A program made the position numbers and the translations under genes. The notes below the pieces were generated by a model. That model was not told where the DNA came from, ran no database searches, and saw only the letters and a program-made list of their open reading frames with translations. From positions 1 to 6,434 of the forward strand of contig JAISDG010000002.1 in assembly GCA_031265015.1 (NCBI GenBank): 6,434 nucleotides of DNA, in the 5' to 3' direction. The DNA is from Spirochaetaceae bacterium. GTDB lineage: Bacteria; Spirochaetota; Spirochaetia; Treponematales; Breznakiellaceae. Numbering within the stretch: position 1 is the first letter of the stretch; each line of letters begins with the position of its first letter. Shown here piece after piece: positions 5,685-6,434 of the stretch.

Positions 5685-6434
5685 TCAGCCCTTCCTGATG
5701 CACAGCTCCCCCACCGCGGCGATTCCCCGGCCGGCCATATAGTCCGCAATCCCCGCGGTAATTTCGTTCATAAGCCGGGGATGGGCAAAGGTGGCGGAAC
5801 CGACCTCCACCGCCGCCGCTCCGGCCATCAGGAATTCCAGGGCGTCTTCCGGAGAGGCAATACCCCCCATGCCGACAATGGGAACCGGCGGCCCCTTTTG
5901 CGGGGGTTCACGGAGCGCTTCCCACAGTTCCCAGACCATGCGGAGGGCCAGGGGCCTGATCGCGGGGCCGGAAAGGCCGGCGGTGGTATTGTCGAAGACC
6001 GGCCGCCGCCGCCCGGTGTCGATAGCCAGGGCCTGGAAGGTGTTTACCAGGGAAAGGGCGTCCGCCCCGGCATTGACGCAGGCCCGGGCCACCCCGGCAA
6101 GATCCGGGGCATTGGGGGAAAGCTTTACCATCAGGGGCTTGCGGGCCGACGCTTTCCTGACCGCCGCCGTCAGTTCCGCCGCCGCCGCGGGTTCCAGGCC
6201 GAACCGCATGCCGCCGGCTTTGACGTTCGGACAGGAAATGTTCAGTTCTATCATATCGACGGAACTTGTATCCAGGAGCGCCGCGCCGCCGGTATATTCG
6301 TCCCGGTCCGATCCGGAAAGATTGGCGATCACCACCGGTCCCAGCGAGCGAAGGCGGGGAAGCTCCTTTTCAAGAAAGGCGGGAATACCGGGATTTTCCA
6401 GGCCGATGGAATTCATCAGCCCCGAAGGAGTTTC
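5685..6434 (-). CDS. pyrD: Dihydroorotate dehydrogenase, class 1B catalytic subunit PyrD (partial, N-terminus missing)
   Basis: PyrD oxidises dihydroorotate to orotate in pyrimidine synthesis. The frame is open to the right edge, and the last 249 residues are present; about 50-60 N-terminal residues should lie outside. The visible part begins ETPSGLMNSIGLENPG, a family hallmark, so the ATG at 6416 is an internal methionine and not the start. FMN and active-site features follow: VIANLSG, NISCPNVKAGG with the catalytic-base cysteine typical of class 1 enzymes, VKLSPNAPDL, LVNTFQALAIDTGRRRP, GLSGPAIRPLALRMV, IVGMGGIASPEDALEFLMAGAAAVEVGSA. The Cys base together with the AIDTGRRRP and GGLSGPAI-like segments points to class 1B, which works with the electron-transfer subunit PyrK and NAD; a pyrK gene, if present, would probably be upstream of the window. 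The stop is followed at 14 bp by the lipoprotein gene, so co-transcription is likely. Confidence 0.95.
   Translation of the reverse strand, partial: ETPSGLMNSIGLENPGIPAFLEKELPRLRSLGPVVIANLSGSDRDEYTGGAALLDTSSVDMIELNISCPNVKAGGMRFGLEPAAAAELTAAVRKASARKPLMVKLSPNAPDLAGVARACVNAGADALSLVNTFQALAIDTGRRRPVFDNTTAGLSGPAIRPLALRMVWELWEALREPPQKGPPVPIVGMGGIASPEDALEFLMAGAAAVEVGSATFAHPRLMNEITAGIADYMAGRGIAAVGELCIRKG

Noticed and set aside
5671..5703. Longer start for the lipoprotein (ATG at 5703)
   Set aside because: It would overlap the end of pyrD and put 11 extra residues before the signal peptide; the ATG at 5670 has a good Shine-Dalgarno site.
6414..6416. ATG as a start of pyrD
   Set aside because: Conserved family sequence (ETPSGL) continues in frame upstream to the window edge, so this is an internal methionine.

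Overview
The window is a compact, GC-rich bacterial stretch in which every supportable gene lies on the minus strand, so transcription runs from high to low coordinates. In that order it reads: pyrD (cut by the right edge), a lipoprotein with an HEXXH zinc-peptidase motif, hisG, a large membrane protein resembling a PTS EIIC with an extra soluble N-terminal domain, hisB, hisH and hisF (cut by the left edge). Gaps between genes are 3 to 79 bp. No terminator or opposite-strand gene interrupts the series, so it looks like one operon or a tightly packed co-transcribed run. Its promoter would lie beyond the right edge.

Four genes belong to histidine biosynthesis. HisG performs the first step (ATP + PRPP). 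HisH and HisF together form imidazole glycerol phosphate (IGP) synthase. HisB is a stand-alone IGP dehydratase acting on the product of HisHF. hisA, often found between hisH and hisF, is not there; hisF starts 3 bp after the hisH stop. hisD, hisC and hisI/E are not visible and may follow hisF or lie elsewhere. PyrD, the dihydroorotate dehydrogenase of pyrimidine synthesis, is of the class 1B type by its catalytic cysteine motif.

Two genes do not belong to the textbook pathway. The lipoprotein gene sits between pyrD and hisG. The EIIC-like gene sits between hisG and hisB, flanked by 28- and 29-bp gaps with strong Shine-Dalgarno sites. Both have full-length reading frames and good ribosome binding sites, so they look like working members of the cluster. 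Their roles are unknown; a link to uptake or scavenging is only a guess.

The most unusual DNA feature is a 12-bp tandem repeat array (seven units, 1027-1110). It starts in the last codons of hisB, supplies the hisB stop, fills the hisB-hisH gap and ends just before the hisH start, which has no clear Shine-Dalgarno site. HisF and HisH also carry replacements at positions normally strongly conserved around the active sites and tunnel.

The organism cannot be fixed from this window. The class 1B PyrD, long-form HisG, relaxed lipobox and GC-rich base composition would be compatible with a spirochaete such as a termite-gut Treponema relative, but that is a low-confidence impression.
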